From: Yoonia tamlensis
GTDB taxonomy: Bacteria > Pseudomonadota > Alphaproteobacteria > Rhodobacterales > Rhodobacteraceae
Length of the DNA stretch: 64,000 nucleotides
NCBI RefSeq assembly: GCF_900115105.1
Contig: NZ_FOYP01000001.1
Location: 708,097 to 772,096, forward strand
Reading direction: 5' to 3'
The first letter of the stretch is position 1. Each line of letters starts with the position of its first letter. This document shows positions 1 to 9,557 of this stretch, one piece after another. The translations under genes and the position numbers were made by a program. The notes under the pieces were generated by a model that did no database searches, was not told where the DNA came from, and was given only the letters and a program-made list of their open reading frames with translations.

Positions 1-1
1 C

Positions 2-493
2 ATGCACCGTAGAACATTGCTCAAAACATCCCTCGGCGCGTCGCTTGCGCTGATCCTTGGCACACAAGTAGGAGCGCAGAACATGGACGAAACAACACAA
101 GCCAGCTTTGATACCGTCATGGCCTTTATGGGTGCCATGGGCAGCGGAGACATGGAGACGATGGGCAATCTAATGGCTGATGATATGGTCTGGCACACTG
201 AAGGCGACACGTCGCTGCCGTGGATTGGCGAGACTGTCGGCAAAGAAGCCATCTTTGAGTTCCTCGGCGTCTTTGCAGCCAACTTTCAGACCACCAAATG
301 GGAAAACACCGACGCATTCGCCTCTGGTGATACGGTTGCCGTGTTTGGTCACATGAATGGGATCACGACGCATAGCGGCAAAGAAATCGGTGAGTTCACA
401 TTCGCCCTGCGTGCCAAAGTGCGCGATGGTCAGGTGGTTTTGTGGAACTGGTTTGAAGACAGCTTTGCGATCAGCCAAGCCTACCACGGTTAA
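2..493 (+). CDS. Exported SnoaL/NTF2-like protein
   Basis: The predicted 163-residue protein has an N-terminal export signal of about 26 residues with twin arginines (MHRRTLLK), a hydrophobic stretch and an AQ cleavage-like end, so Tat export is plausible. The rest reads as a SnoaL/NTF2-like small alpha+beta fold: a helical start, WHTEGD and WIGETVGKEAIFEFL segments, then beta strands with VAVFGHMNG and a C-terminal VVLWNWFED. Such domains serve as small ligand-binding or isomerase-like proteins and substrate cannot be read from sequence. The gene begins at base 2 of the window, so a start further upstream cannot be excluded. It precedes the reductase gene by 57 bases on the same strand and may share its transcript. 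Confidence 0.75.
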   Translation: MHRRTLLKTSLGASLALILGTQVGAQNMDETTQASFDTVMAFMGAMGSGDMETMGNLMADDMVWHTEGDTSLPWIGETVGKEAIFEFLGVFAANFQTTKWENTDAFASGDTVAVFGHMNGITTHSGKEIGEFTFALRAKVRDGQVVLWNWFEDSFAISQAYHG

Positions 494-550
494 GAAATCA
501 ATCAGATGGGCGCTTCCTGCGCCCATCCGCCGCAATGAAGGAACCCCACA

Positions 551-1396
551 ATGACAATCGCGATTACAGCCGTATCAGGCCAACTTGGCGGGGCAATTGC
601 CCGCAATCTGATCGAAACCGCAGATGGCGAGACCATCATCGGCCTTGCCCGCACCCCTGCGAACGCAAAAGATCTTGGTATTGAAATCCGCGCTGGCGAT
701 TACGGGCAACCGGATCAGTTGCGAGCGTCTTTAGCGGGCGTTGATACCTTGTTGCTCGTGTCCGGTATGGATGCCCCCGACGCCCGCATTCAGCAGCACC
801 GCAATGTCATTGAGGCGGCTAAGGCCGCAGGTGTGAGGAAGATCGTTTATACCAGCATTCAAGGGGCCGAAGAGGGCACAGCCTTTTCGCCCGTCGTGCA
901 AAGCAACCGCCAGACCGAGGCCGATGTGCGCGACAGCGGGCTTGCCTTTGCCATCGGGCGCAACGGCATCTATATCGAACCGGATGTGGAATATATTGAA
1001 AGCTACAAAGCCAGAGGCGAGATTGCCAACAGCGCCGGAGCGGGCAAATGCGGCTACACAACCCGTTCTGAGTTGGCCCATGCCTACGCTTGTCTATTGA
1101 CCAATGATAACTTCAACGGCCAGACGTTTAACCTGTGGGGCACTCCCATCAGTCAAACCGAGCTTACTGGTTACTTGAACGGTGCATTCGGCACGTCGCT
1201 GACCTATCGCGAAATGACGCCAGAAGAGTACGTCGCAGATCGCACAGCCGAGCTGGGCGATTTCATAGGCCCAATCATCGGCGGCATATATGCGGGTATT
1301 CGTCGTGGTATTTACGATGTGCCCAGCAATTTTGAAGCTGTTGCTGGCAGAGATCACCAAAGCTGGCCCGATTATTTCGGATCCCTCGCAGGTTGA
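551..1396 (+). CDS. NmrA-like NAD(P)-binding oxidoreductase
   Basis: This 281-residue protein has an atypical short-chain dehydrogenase fold of the NmrA / quinone-oxidoreductase-2 type. The N-terminus carries a glycine-rich dinucleotide motif (AVSGQLGGAIARNL, about residues 7-20), followed by GLARTP, by VDTLLLVSGMD at the end of the Rossmann half, and by VRKIVYTSIQGAE at the position of the degenerate catalytic region. Family members reduce quinones or sense NADPH. The start ATG at 551 sits 8 bases after an AAGGAA-type ribosome site. The gene lies between a SnoaL-like protein and an MsrQ-like membrane protein, which suggests a small redox-stress group, but nothing in the sequence fixes the substrate. 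Confidence 0.82.
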   Translation: MTIAITAVSGQLGGAIARNLIETADGETIIGLARTPANAKDLGIEIRAGDYGQPDQLRASLAGVDTLLLVSGMDAPDARIQQHRNVIEAAKAAGVRKIVYTSIQGAEEGTAFSPVVQSNRQTEADVRDSGLAFAIGRNGIYIEPDVEYIESYKARGEIANSAGAGKCGYTTRSELAHAYACLLTNDNFNGQTFNLWGTPISQTELTGYLNGAFGTSLTYREMTPEEYVADRTAELGDFIGPIIGGIYAGIRRGIYDVPSNFEAVAGRDHQSWPDYFGSLAG

Positions 1397-1449
1397 GAAC
1401 CCCTTTTTGCGTTGCGGCTTGAGTGCCCTATTCAGGCAAACGCCACGAG

Positions 1450-2070
1450 ATGAAAGTAACTTCAATGTCCTTAACGAAATCGTTCTTCAATTCACCTTAT
1501 ACTTTTTGGGGCATCCTAACATTGCCTGCCATTCCAATGGTGATCGGCCTGACCTCTGGCGATCCTGAAGCAGCCCATCAACTGCTGCACCCTACCGGTG
1601 AATTTGCGGCAAGGTTTATGATCATCACCATGATGATCACGCCGTTGGTGATGTTGTTTAAAGGTTGGCGTGGACCGCGATGGTTGATGAAGCGGCGGCG
1701 GTATCTTGGTGTTGCGGCATTTGCCTATGCTTTGGCACATACCGCTTTATACCTTTTTGACGAAGGTGCAGTCGCCTTTACGGGCGGCGAAATGTCCAAA
1801 CTCTACATCTGGACCGGCTGGCTTGCCTTTCTGATCTTCGTGCCCTTGGCCGTTACATCGACAGACGGCTGGGTGCGCAAACTGGGACCTCGCTGGAAAA
1901 ATCTTCAACGCTTGGTCTACGGTGCGGCGATGCTAACGCTTTTGCATTGGGCAGCGCTGCATAATTGGGGCGGGGTTGGTGCTGCGATGGTGCATTTTGT
2001 TCCGCTGATTGCGCTGGAGGCTTATCGACTGGGTCACAATTTACGCCGCCAGAGGGCCCGGCTGGTTTAA
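1450..2070 (+). CDS. MsrQ-like ferric-reductase-type membrane protein
   Basis: The protein is about 206 residues with five to six hydrophobic segments, in the pattern of the ferric-reductase-like transmembrane domain seen in MsrQ, the haem-binding subunit that feeds electrons to the methionine sulfoxide reductase MsrP. Histidines in FAYALAHTALYLF and TLLHWAALHN are placed like the haem ligands of that family. The reading frame is open from a GTG at 1423, but the ATG at 1450 (MKVTSMS) or at 1465 is a more credible start. No msrP gene is present in this window, so a partner must lie elsewhere or the protein serves another electron acceptor. It is the last intact gene before the IS element. Confidence 0.7.
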   Translation: MKVTSMSLTKSFFNSPYTFWGILTLPAIPMVIGLTSGDPEAAHQLLHPTGEFAARFMIITMMITPLVMLFKGWRGPRWLMKRRRYLGVAAFAYALAHTALYLFDEGAVAFTGGEMSKLYIWTGWLAFLIFVPLAVTSTDGWVRKLGPRWKNLQRLVYGAAMLTLLHWAALHNWGGVGAAMVHFVPLIALEAYRLGHNLRRQRARLV

Positions 2071-2110
2071 CCGGAAAGAACAACAGGGAAGACCGGCTAG
2101 TTCAATGCGG

Positions 2111-2134
2111 TGAGATGCCCCTAGATTTGTAGAC
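2111..2134 (+). repeat. Left inverted repeat of the IS3 element
   Basis: These 24 bases, beginning TGAGATGCCCCTAG, match the reverse complement of the right end at 3340-3363 at 21 of 24 positions. The TG...CA outer dinucleotides are typical of IS3 elements. Confidence 0.85.
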
Positions 2135-2172
2135 GCTTTGCTTGGCAATTTTAGAACCAAGGAGAGACGAAT

Positions 2173-2450
2173 ATGAACAAGGGAATACGGTTTACGGATG
2201 AGTTCAAGCAGGACGCCGTAGCGCAAGTTGTTGAGCGTGGATATGCGGTCAGTGAGGTAGCTGAGCGACTGGGGATTAGCACCAAATCACTGTACACGTG
2301 GAAGGCGCAGTTTGGGAAGTCACCGCGCGTTAGATCGGAGGTGGCGGAACAGGCTGCTGAGATCAAGCGGTTGAAGCGTGATCTGGCCCGCGTGACCGAG
2401 GAGCGGACAATCTTAAAAAAGGCGACCGCATACTTCGCGCGCGAGTCTCA

Positions 2451-2454
<4 letters not shown>
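2173..2454 (+). CDS. IS3-family transposase OrfA
   Basis: This 93-residue protein is a complete IS3 OrfA. It has an N-terminal helix-turn-helix (FTDEFKQDAVAQVVERGYA, then VSEVAERLGISTKSLYTW) that binds the terminal repeats. A C-terminal leucine-zipper-like coiled coil follows (IKRLKRDLARVTEERTILKKA) through which OrfA and OrfAB associate. A GGAGAGACGAAT ribosome site precedes the ATG. OrfA alone does not transpose the element. Since orfB downstream is broken, this copy is probably immobile unless helped in trans. Confidence 0.9.
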
Positions 2455-3339
<885 letters not shown>

Positions 3340-3345
<6 letters not shown>

Positions 3346-3363
3346 AAAACTAAGGGCATCTCA
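3340..3363 (-). repeat. Right inverted repeat of the IS3 element
   Basis: The 24 bases read on the minus strand begin TGAGATGCCCTTAG and match the left repeat with three mismatches. The TAG stop of the orfB remnant lies within it. Confidence 0.85.
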
Positions 3364-3574
3364 AACTTCCTGTATCATGCGCTTGGAAAACCGAAGAATC
3401 AGCCAGCTGGTCGATCTGGCACTTGAGCCTAGGAGTCTGTTGGTGATTTCAGGTGAGGCGAGACATGTCTGGACGCATGCCATTCCTTCACGCAAAAGCG
3501 ATATCGTTAATGGGCAGAAACACTCCAGATCACGGCGTTTGTCGCTCACCTTTAGAAAAATGCGTTTTGTATGA
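3364..3574 (+). pseudogene. C-terminal fragment of an AlkB-like dioxygenase
   Basis: Directly after the right IS end a frame encodes LEPRSLLVISGEARHVWTH, then IPSRKSDIVNGQ and SRSRRLSLTFRKMRF before a stop. This matches the end of 2-oxoglutarate/Fe(II) dioxygenases of the AlkB family: the RSLLV.SG.AR..W.H strand with the distal iron-binding His, and the final RR.SLTFR element with the arginine that binds 2-oxoglutarate. The N-terminal half with the HxD iron ligands is missing, and no trace of it is found left of the IS. IS-mediated deletion is the simplest explanation. The fragment should be non-functional. Confidence 0.68.
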
Positions 3575-3987
3575 GGTTTTGAGGTTCGGTCATGGAGCTA
3601 ACCTAAAATAGCGGGTCAAAAATGGAGCAGGTCACAACCGGATACGTTTTGTAGCGCAGAAGTAGCCCATTAGGTAGTTCTTCAAGGCTATTGGAAGTAG
3701 CTTTGGATAAAAAACCGTTTACATACATGGTTCTAAATGGTGCCCAGGGGCGGAATCGAACCACCGACACGAGGATTTTCAATTAGCGTTGTTATCTGCG
3801 CAGGCTGTTTCAGGAAAGCTCAACACGCCGCTTAGCCTATTGAAAATTTTGATCTTTGTACTCGGCAGATCGTCTCGGTCTGTCTCCTACCAGAGCATTC
3901 AAGCACACTGCTCCTGCAACCCCAGTGATACCCAAGGTGACTGCGGCTGTGGGACGACGAGAATTTACCATCACCAATTGACGCATA
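3575..3987. other. Non-coding interval around the left island end
   Basis: I see no credible gene here. The only clear structure is the 46-bp copy of the tRNA-Phe 3' half at 3738-3783, which marks the left end of the island. The rest (3575-3737 outside the island, 3784-3987 inside) is AT-rich with short spurious reading frames only. A promoter for the Septu-like pair should lie in 3784-3987, but I cannot place it. Confidence 0.6.
3738..3783 (-). repeat. Distal attachment repeat of the tRNA-Phe island
   Basis: These 46 bases are identical to 18416-18461, the part of tRNA-Phe from the anticodon loop to the encoded CCA. The flanks on either side differ from those of the tRNA copy, so the repeat has sharp ends. 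A perfect copy of a tRNA 3' half in direct orientation is the usual product of integration by a tyrosine recombinase, here with the integrase at 7554-8765 in between. Confidence 0.9.
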
Positions 3988-5658
3988 GTGGCTAGCATCC
4001 GACTTCAGGACTTGCATGCGCATTTTGATCGCCGCAAAGTTGTGAGGGCGAAAGTTGGTATTGGGATAAGAACTTTGGAAAATTCTGAACTAAAAGATTT
4101 CTACATAATTTCGTACAGTACGCCGGAGTTCAATCTGCCACTGTTCGCCAATCAAGAAAACGAGGTTGGACCCAAGGCGTCTATTTTGATCGGGCCGAAT
4201 GGCTCAAACAAGAGCCGTGTTCTTGCATCTTTGGTCGAAGAATTGACCAATATCGATGGCCTTAGGCGCGAACTGAACGAAGGTGGCGACGCTGCCCAAG
4301 ATTCCAAATCACAGTTCAGACCACAAAACCAAGAGCTTTTTCCAGACGCGAGACATCGCAAAAGCAGTTTGAGCGTAAAAGGCAAGAACACTCAGAGTTC
4401 CCAAGCAACAGTCAAGTATAGACTAGGCAAGGACGTCTGGACGATTGAGAGAAATCAACGCAATTTGCGCGTCTGGCAGAATTCGGAGCTTGTTGAGCCA
4501 TTTACTTTCCCATTTCCGGACAAAGCAATCGCGGTAGCACACCTCCCAACTGATCGCTTTAAGTTCAACAGACATCATGATGATGACTTCTATATCTATC
4601 TTGGATTGCGCCAAGCCACCAACATGACGACTACAGGGGCTCTGGAAAGCAAGGTTGTACTGAGTTTTATTGACGCGATGCAGAGAGTGCGAGCGCCAGC
4701 CATCTTTAGTAACTGGCTTTCAGACCTAAGGCTGGGACCCTCTCTAAAAATTGAGATTGGACTTGATCGGAGGATTTACTACGAAACTACAATATTTGAA
4801 GAGTTTGCTAATGAAGCTATGTCGCGTTTGGAGCAATTCGGTGGTACACGCCGCCCAATTAGCGAAGATCGTCGTGAAGAAACTCATAGAAATCTAAACG
4901 CATTCTGGCCTTTCTTGTGTGCACTTCGAGAATTTCCCACTCGAAAAAGGAGTAGCAGGCTGCGTTATCGGCCGATCGCTTATTCACTTGCATTTGACGT
5001 AGACCAAATGCCAGACCTCTTCTCCGAGTTTGATGTGGCCGAAATGATCAAGATTGGGCGAAGCCTGCGCGTCATCTCGGACACGGCCCTCGTTTTCACC
5101 AAGTCTCAATACGAGGTTCAGTTTTCTGAGCTCAGTTCTGGTGAACAACAAGTTTTGGGTACAGTTATTCGCTCTGTTGCTGAGCTGGGACGAAACTCGG
5201 TGTTGGTTATCGATGAGCCTGAGGTAAGCTTACATCCTGCGTGGCAGCGCCTATATCTTCCCAGACTTCTAGAAACGTTATCTTTCTTCCCCGAAACACA
5301 TGTCATACTAGCCACACATTCTCACTTCATGGTTGCGGATTTGGCTGAGGGCAAGGCGTCTCTAACGGTTTCGACGAACGAACCGGGAGTCCGGTTCCAA
5401 TCATTTGACGGCGGTGTCTATGGCAGGTCCCCCGAGAACATTCTCTATCGAGTGTTCGGAATCGCGACTACAAGCAACTTTTATGTAGAGCGTGATCTGA
5501 CAAAAGCTCTTAGAATTGTATCTGGCGTTGATGACTTCGACCATCAAGAGCTGGTTGAGATTTTTGGGCGTCTGCAGGTAATAAATGAGCCTGATAACGA
5601 GGCATTGATAGAAATTCTTGCCCGCATTCAGATAGTTCTCGAACGTGGGGTCGACTAA
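3988..5658 (+). CDS. Septu-like ATPase (PtuA-type)
   Basis: This 556-residue SMC/ABC-like ATPase has a Walker A GPNGSNKS at 69-76. An inserted coiled and helical region follows. Then come an ABC-type signature LSSGEQQ at 382-388, Walker B VLVIDEPE with D409-E410, and the switch histidine in ATHSH at 444. The C-terminal part (YGRSPENILYRVFG) resembles PtuA. In Septu, the ATPase forms a complex with an HNH nuclease and restrains or activates it during phage infection. The next gene is an HNH protein that overlaps by one base (TAATG), which is the main support for the assignment. The GTG at 3988 is the first in-frame start but lacks a strong ribosome site, so the N-terminus is uncertain. Confidence 0.78.
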   Translation: MASIRLQDLHAHFDRRKVVRAKVGIGIRTLENSELKDFYIISYSTPEFNLPLFANQENEVGPKASILIGPNGSNKSRVLASLVEELTNIDGLRRELNEGGDAAQDSKSQFRPQNQELFPDARHRKSSLSVKGKNTQSSQATVKYRLGKDVWTIERNQRNLRVWQNSELVEPFTFPFPDKAIAVAHLPTDRFKFNRHHDDDFYIYLGLRQATNMTTTGALESKVVLSFIDAMQRVRAPAIFSNWLSDLRLGPSLKIEIGLDRRIYYETTIFEEFANEAMSRLEQFGGTRRPISEDRREETHRNLNAFWPFLCALREFPTRKRSSRLRYRPIAYSLAFDVDQMPDLFSEFDVAEMIKIGRSLRVISDTALVFTKSQYEVQFSELSSGEQQVLGTVIRSVAELGRNSVLVIDEPEVSLHPAWQRLYLPRLLETLSFFPETHVILATHSHFMVADLAEGKASLTVSTNEPGVRFQSFDGGVYGRSPENILYRVFGIATTSNFYVERDLTKALRIVSGVDDFDHQELVEIFGRLQVINEPDNEALIEILARIQIVLERGVD

Positions 5659-6275
5659 TGCTCAATTTAGACCATAGCGCAGTAATTCCTGCAAACATTC
5701 AAACAGCCTTAAACCAGATACCAGACGACGAAAAATCAGGAATGTGGAAAAGCAAAGCAAACCGCGTTGTCAGTTTTAAATCAGAAGTAATGACGCAAGG
5801 CCTTGAGATGCAAGGCTCGCGCTGCGTTTGGTGCACTCTGGAGGTTTCGGAAGAAGGTCATCGTACGGCACATCGCGATCATATCGCTCCTAAGGGAACG
5901 TATGGCCAGTGGACGTTTCTTCCTGACAACCTCGCTATCGCTTGTGAATATTGCAACGGCTTTGAGATAAAAGGTGAGTTGAACACGGTGTCCATGCCCA
6001 ACGCCGAGTATTCCAACTCTGAGTTTCATATTGTTCACCCGTATTTTGACAACACTGAAGACCATATTAGGTTCGTGGATGGAGATGTCGGGTTTCCAGT
6101 TGTTATTGAAGGTTTGTCTAACAAAGGATTGTGGACGATCGACCAGATGAAACTCGACTCCACACAGTTGACGAAAGAGCGCGCCAAAGACTTTCTTTTT
6201 GCGCGTGACACCGAGGCATTGCCAAACGGGTACTCGGATGTTTTGAAACGAGCGGTTGGTCGACCTATCGGCTAA
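5658..6275 (+). CDS. Septu-like HNH nuclease (PtuB-type)
   Basis: This 205-residue protein is an HNH endonuclease with a zinc-binding frame: C56-x2-C59, the catalytic HRDHIAPK at 72-79, N91 in LPDNLAIAC and a second pair C96-x2-C99 followed by N100. This layout (CxxC, HxxH-P, NL..CxxCN) is that of PtuB and related retron/Septu effectors. The start overlaps the stop of the ATPase gene by one base, which implies translational coupling and fixed stoichiometry. By analogy it would cleave DNA or RNA when the ATPase senses phage. The C-terminal 100 residues (TIDQMKLDSTQLTKERAKDF) match no domain I can name. Confidence 0.78.
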   Translation: MLNLDHSAVIPANIQTALNQIPDDEKSGMWKSKANRVVSFKSEVMTQGLEMQGSRCVWCTLEVSEEGHRTAHRDHIAPKGTYGQWTFLPDNLAIACEYCNGFEIKGELNTVSMPNAEYSNSEFHIVHPYFDNTEDHIRFVDGDVGFPVVIEGLSNKGLWTIDQMKLDSTQLTKERAKDFLFARDTEALPNGYSDVLKRAVGRPIG

Positions 6276-6284
6276 CTCGTCTGT

Positions 6285-7289
6285 TCAACAATAGTCATCC
6301 ATGCAGTCCACATAGCTGTCTCCGGTCAGTTCACAAAACGCCTTCAGTGCTCCTTGGAGCGAGAAATACTGATGTTCGCTGCGATGGTAAAAGAACTCAC
6401 CATGGATTGAGATTTGCGCCACCGCCCAATCCTTAATCGCATTCGGGCTGGGATCGTGGGTCAAAACAACCAAAGCATCTTCGGATAGCGATCGCTGAAC
6501 CACCAAGCTCTGATAAATGTCGTTTCGTGCGAAAACCGTCCCAAAAACAAGGTTCTCCGTATATAGTTCCAGTGCGTTATCCGAAACCTCGGAAGGGCAT
6601 TCTGGAAATTCCGTCGGAACGCGCCAACGAACTTGGATTACTGAAGGCGTAAGGGACTCGTACTCCTCAGGATCAGGTTCAAAATCTGCGCGCTCGTCAG
6701 TACCATACAACCACTCGCCGATTGCTCCTCCGCTGGGAACTGATCCACTTCGCGCCCATGTTTCGAAACGTGATTTCGTTTTGGCAGCCTCGTCTTTCGA
6801 TACAGTTCGCATCCACGAGACATCTGGAAAAGACGCGTCGCTTTGGAGCTTGGACGGATCGGCGAGAAAGGCTTCGATAGAGCCATACACCAGCTCAATG
6901 CGGCGCGCCGTGATTTTATTCAACAGTGCATTTTCCAGCCGCGTCAGCCATCGTAAATTCTCAGGTCGATTGTTCGCGCGGTTTGTGTCGATATGATCCA
7001 CAACGTGTTGTTCAGTAGGTGGTTCGCCGTGAAAAGCTGAACAAACGATGCGGTGCACTGGGACACCTGCCAAATGGTAATAACCAGTTGTTTGGTTTTG
7101 GCGTCCGAAGCTCCAAGTTTTGTCCAGAGGACGGGCCCGTTTTCGATATTCATTGAGACGGTACACCGCACCGTTGTCGCGAACGTGATATCGTTCGCCG
7201 CGATATTCCACTTGGATTTCGTTTTCGTAGACTTCCAGCAGGTGTTCTTGACCGCCCACCTGCGAGACCGTTTGGTTCAATGATTGCAT
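6285..7289 (-). CDS. HNH endonuclease-like protein of the island
   Basis: The 334-residue protein has an N-terminal unit typical of phage and homing-type HNH enzymes: a strand-rich AYRL-type segment, VHRIVCSAFHGEPP near residue 78, then VVDHIDTNRANNRPENLRW at about 96-114, which supplies the HNH His and Asn. The C-terminal 200 residues are acidic and unassigned. It is encoded convergently to the Septu-like pair, with 9 bases between the stops, so it is not in that operon. It could be a solitary homing nuclease, or an independent defence effector whose long C-terminus senses a trigger. Sequence alone does not decide. Confidence 0.7.
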   Translation of the reverse strand: MQSLNQTVSQVGGQEHLLEVYENEIQVEYRGERYHVRDNGAVYRLNEYRKRARPLDKTWSFGRQNQTTGYYHLAGVPVHRIVCSAFHGEPPTEQHVVDHIDTNRANNRPENLRWLTRLENALLNKITARRIELVYGSIEAFLADPSKLQSDASFPDVSWMRTVSKDEAAKTKSRFETWARSGSVPSGGAIGEWLYGTDERADFEPDPEEYESLTPSVIQVRWRVPTEFPECPSEVSDNALELYTENLVFGTVFARNDIYQSLVVQRSLSEDALVVLTHDPSPNAIKDWAVAQISIHGEFFYHRSEHQYFSLQGALKAFCELTGDSYVDCMDDYC

Positions 7290-7553
7290 TACACTCTCCA
7301 GTGCAAAGTTGCCTCGGCCTTCTCCGAACTATTCGATCCGGTGCCGTTTGTTATTGGCAGACGTGAAACTAGGCGTCAGGTGCTGCCTTTTGCTCTGATA
7401 CGCAAAGGAAGAATGTCGCTTCCATGGATGCGAAGTCAACCGTCGATTGAGACGTCATAGCCTGATGGGAACTCATGCAATATGAGCTGACTCGTTTCAC
7501 AGCGTCTAGGATTGTCCCTGACGAGGCAAAGCCCAGTCTCTTATCATGGACCT

Positions 7554-8765
7554 ATGATACAGAAACTCACCACTAAGTTCATCGAGACCAGAAAGCCAAA
7601 CCCAGCCAAGCGGGAAGACTTCCGTGACACTGTGGTTCCCGGCTTGGTCCTTCGTGTGAATAAATCCGGCACCAAGACTTTCAGCTTTCACAAACGCATC
7701 AATGGTAAGATGACACGGCTGACGATCGGTCACTTTGGGCCTTTTTCACTCGTTCAAGCGAGAGAGCGAGCGCGGCAAATTCTCTACGAAATTGAGACCG
7801 GTAATTTTGAAGACCGCACTGGAATTGAGGCTGAGAACAAGCCTACGCTTGGCGACGTGATCCCTGACTACATTGAGAAGTATGCCAAGATACACAACAA
7901 GGATTGCACACGTAAGAACGCCTTGCTCGCAAAATTCACAACCCTGCACGGTAAGCCAATCCATGAAATAAAACGCGCTGATGTAGTCAAAGCTTGTGAC
8001 ACTATTCACAAATCCGCACCCGTCAGTGCAAACCGTGCGCTAGCTTATCTGAAGCACCTTATGGGCTGGTGCGTCGAGCGCGGTATGATCGAGGCCAATC
8101 CCATCTCCGGGATGAAACCACTGTCAAAAGAAAAGCCACGTGAGCGCGTGCTGTCGGACGATGAGCTGGGCGCGCTGTGGGCGGCCTGTGATGACCAAGG
8201 CTATCCTTTCGGGGATTGCATCAAGCTCTTGATGCTCAGCGGCCAGAGACGCGCCGAGGTTGCTGAAATGCGCTGGTCAGAATTGGACCTTGAAAAGCGC
8301 CTTTGGACGTTGCCGTCATCTCGAGCAAAGAACGGTAAACAGCATACTGTGCCAATCACCGACGCGATGCTTGAGGTGCTGCGCAAGCCGCCGAGGTTCT
8401 TCAATTCTGACTATGTGTTCACGACCACCGGCAAATCGCCCGTGTCGGGATTCGGGCGCGTGAAGAATCGGCTCGACACGGCATTAACCGAAGGCACGGA
8501 GTCATGGATCATTCACGACCTGCGCCGCACGATGTCTACCAACATGGCCCAGCTCGGCATTCCACAGCCCGTCACCGAAGCGCTACTCAACCACAAAACG
8601 GGTGTGGTCTCAGGCGTGGCAGCTATCTACAATGTCTATTCATATGCCGACGAAAAACGCGAGGCATTGGAGACATGGAATGCCCGTATCGAAGAAATCA
8701 CAAAGACCAAGAATGATCCGCAATCTGTTGGATGTAGAGACGCCAGATCGCTGGGTCGAATGTGA
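7554..8765 (+). CDS. P4-type tyrosine integrase
   Basis: This 403-residue site-specific recombinase has the N-terminal DUF4102-like arm-binding domain (KRINGKMTRLTIGHFGPFSL), a SAM-like core-binding domain (100-185) and a catalytic domain. Catalytic residues are visible as R232 in GQRRAE, H321 and R324 in HDLRR, H347 in LLNHK and the nucleophile Y359 in AAIYN. It would insert and excise the island at the tRNA-Phe 3' end. The open frame extends upstream to a TTG at 7512, but the ATG at 7554 gives the family's usual N-terminus. It ends inside the start of the next gene (53 bases of overlap). Confidence 0.95.
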   Translation: MIQKLTTKFIETRKPNPAKREDFRDTVVPGLVLRVNKSGTKTFSFHKRINGKMTRLTIGHFGPFSLVQARERARQILYEIETGNFEDRTGIEAENKPTLGDVIPDYIEKYAKIHNKDCTRKNALLAKFTTLHGKPIHEIKRADVVKACDTIHKSAPVSANRALAYLKHLMGWCVERGMIEANPISGMKPLSKEKPRERVLSDDELGALWAACDDQGYPFGDCIKLLMLSGQRRAEVAEMRWSELDLEKRLWTLPSSRAKNGKQHTVPITDAMLEVLRKPPRFFNSDYVFTTTGKSPVSGFGRVKNRLDTALTEGTESWIIHDLRRTMSTNMAQLGIPQPVTEALLNHKTGVVSGVAAIYNVYSYADEKREALETWNARIEEITKTKNDPQSVGCRDARSLGRM

Positions 8766-9444
8766 CGATTTCAGTTATCCTGAGGGCGGCAATCCGTGGA
8801 CAGAAATCTACACCGAACAGATTTGCCAAGAAATCGCAGCCGCAGTCGCAATTACCGACCCAGATACAATTCAGCGCCTTCGGTTTCAGTTGGCGGCTAC
8901 GGCGGAGCACCTAACGGATGCAGTTGGTTTCGTGGGAGGAGCGGCAACTCTGTCCCAAAAACATCTCTGGGCGGACAAGTTGGATATTTCTCTAGGAAAA
9001 GTCGTTGGCGAACTTGATGATGCAACTGAGCACCTGTCATCAGTCTGTATCAGGGACAACGCAGGCAAAATGAGGTTTTATCCGGCATCTGAGATGCGCA
9101 CGCGCGTGGAGCGCACGCGCGACGCGATATTTGATTTGCGCCAACTATTGGGAGCGGTCGAAAAATCAGCAGAGAAAACCGAAGGCGGCACAAACCACGC
9201 CCAAACCTTGCAGCTTATCGTTGATGCAATGACCGAGGTATTCATCGATATCGTCGGAATTCAACACGTAAAGAGAACGGCCTTCGAAAAAGACATCGAC
9301 GGCTTGTTTCCCGAGTTCATACGTGAAGCCGCAAAGCCGTTCCTGGCCGTTCACTATCCCAAATTAAAGGCGTCCAAACGAAGCGTGGAGAAGCTGAACG
9401 CACAGATACAAGAAGCTGTCGCCCGCTACTCGCAACGTCGCTGA
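8713..9444 (+). CDS. Island protein of unknown function, 243 residues
   Basis: I do not recognise this protein. The ATG at 8713 lies inside the 3' end of the integrase gene in another frame, so both are probably translated from one message. The product is mostly helical and acidic, with no membrane segment and no motif I can name. A helical block (about 60-170) is followed by a hydrophobic segment IVDAMTEVFIDIVGIQ and a basic C-terminus. Island genes just downstream of an integrase often control integration or are cargo. No function is claimed. Confidence 0.65.
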   Translation: MIRNLLDVETPDRWVECDDFSYPEGGNPWTEIYTEQICQEIAAAVAITDPDTIQRLRFQLAATAEHLTDAVGFVGGAATLSQKHLWADKLDISLGKVVGELDDATEHLSSVCIRDNAGKMRFYPASEMRTRVERTRDAIFDLRQLLGAVEKSAEKTEGGTNHAQTLQLIVDAMTEVFIDIVGIQHVKRTAFEKDIDGLFPEFIREAAKPFLAVHYPKLKASKRSVEKLNAQIQEAVARYSQRR

Positions 9445-9557
9445 ACCAAATACTTAAAAACACCCCCATTTCGTTCATTGATTTGAAATGAAGCACCTTT
9501 TTAGATGTGTCACTGTCAAGGCAGGAGCCGGTTCCCTTAGTCATGAAAGGGAAAAAT

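Noticed and set aside
3789-3995. Small plus-strand frame at the island's left end
   Set aside because: No ribosome site, low-complexity Ser/Cys-rich translation and overlap with the start of the Septu-like ATPase gene.
3988-5658. RecF-type repair ATPase
   Set aside because: RecF is shorter (about 360 residues) and not followed by an HNH gene. The C-terminal part and the coupled partner fit Septu better.
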